Positions 4,721 to 5,090 of a stretch of 5,090 nucleotides of DNA are shown here, piece by piece. Origin of the DNA: Xanthobacteraceae bacterium (lineage in GTDB: Bacteria > Pseudomonadota > Alphaproteobacteria > Rhizobiales > Xanthobacteraceae); contig JASHXZ010000231.1 of assembly GCA_030043285.1 (NCBI GenBank), positions 1 to 5,090 of the forward strand, given 5' to 3'. Under the pieces are notes generated by a model. The model did no database searches. It was not told where the DNA came from and saw only the letters and a list, made by a program, of their open reading frames with translations. Each line of letters begins with the position of its first letter. Positions within the stretch are counted from its first letter, which is position 1. A program made the position numbers and the translations under genes.

Positions 4721-5090
4721 TCAGTAGGCCGCTGCCAAGAGCGCGCGCACGTCATCGGCGCTCGCCGGCCGCGGCGACACGATCTTGGCGGCGGCGATTT
4801 CGCCGGCGGCGAAATCGATCTTGCCGCGATCGAAACCGACGTCCCGCAGCCGCTGCGGGATTGGAAATTTTTGCAGCATCGCGCCGAGCGCGGCGGCCGG
4901 ATCGTTGCTGCCGAGCGCTTCGCCAAGCCGCGCTTTCGCTTCGGTCGCCACCGCAAGATTGAAGCGCGTCACATGCGGCAGGATGATCGCGTGGGTCTCG
5001 GCGTGCGGCAGGCCGAGGCCGCCGAGCACGTGGGCGAGCTTGTGGTGCAGCCCTGTGCCGGCGGCGAGCACGGTGCCGGCGAGCCACGCG
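4721..5090 (-). CDS. Maleylacetate reductase / iron-type alcohol dehydrogenase family protein, C-terminal part (N-terminus outside window)
   Basis: The frame is open from the right edge to the TGA at 4721-4723, about 122 visible residues; the full protein is normally about 350, so roughly two thirds is missing. A GTG at 5069-5071 is internal, because the reading continues as AWLAGTV before it. The fragment begins in the conserved iron-site region: GTGLHHKLAHVLGG followed by LPHAETHAIILPHVTRFN. By alignment with iron alcohol dehydrogenases such as FucO, the second His of HHK and the His of LPHA correspond to metal ligands. The HHKLxHVLGG...LPHAETH wording is characteristic of maleylacetate reductase, which reduces maleylacetate to 3-oxoadipate with NAD(P)H in hydroxyquinol, resorcinol and chloroaromatic degradation. 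The remainder is the all-helical C-terminal domain, ending in a helix DDVRALLAAAY. It converges with the GlxA-type regulator across a 12-nt gap. Other iron alcohol dehydrogenase activities cannot be excluded. Confidence 0.87.
   Translation of the reverse strand, partial: AWLAGTVLAAGTGLHHKLAHVLGGLGLPHAETHAIILPHVTRFNLAVATEAKARLGEALGSNDPAAALGAMLQKFPIPQRLRDVGFDRGKIDFAAGEIAAAKIVSPRPASADDVRALLAAAY

Overview
The window is GC-rich and densely packed with genes. It has the look of a proteobacterial catabolic accessory region, most likely from an alphaproteobacterium (Bradyrhizobium/Xanthobacteraceae-like) or a betaproteobacterium. The organism is inferred only from base composition, from the Bug-type periplasmic binding proteins that are abundant in those groups, and from the maleylacetate reductase fragment. 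No RNA gene, insertion sequence, CRISPR array or integration site was seen.

Left part (1-2581, + strand): a tight three-gene run. It holds the 3' part of an Asp/Glu racemase / maleate isomerase / arylmalonate decarboxylase superfamily enzyme with both active-site cysteines, followed by two tandem, clearly paralogous Bug (TctC-like) extracytoplasmic solute receptors. Gaps are 12 and 11 nt, so this is probably one operon that captures and converts a small organic acid. No TctA/TctB membrane subunits are present in the window.

Middle (2586-4708): a divergent module. On the - strand, a DJ-1/PfpI enzyme of the isonitrile hydratase-like group is followed 12 nt later by a small Cys-rich DUF1272 protein. 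On the + strand, a GlxA-type regulator fuses a DJ-1/PfpI-like sensor domain to an AraC HTH domain. The 122-bp space between them holds three near-identical 12-bp sites (consensus TTTCTGCCAATR, two direct and one inverted). It also holds a perfect TATAAT -10 box for the - strand gene with no recognisable -35 box. This is the layout expected if the AraC-type protein activates the enzyme-DUF1272 operon, and it is the most interesting feature here.

Right end (4721-5090, - strand): the C-terminal part of an iron-type alcohol dehydrogenase family protein, best matched to maleylacetate reductase (lower aromatic/hydroxyquinol degradation), running off the window. The left operon and the right fragment both suggest carboxylic-acid or aromatic-acid catabolism. 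The substrates of the two binding proteins, the racemase-like enzyme and the DJ-1 enzyme cannot be read from the sequence.
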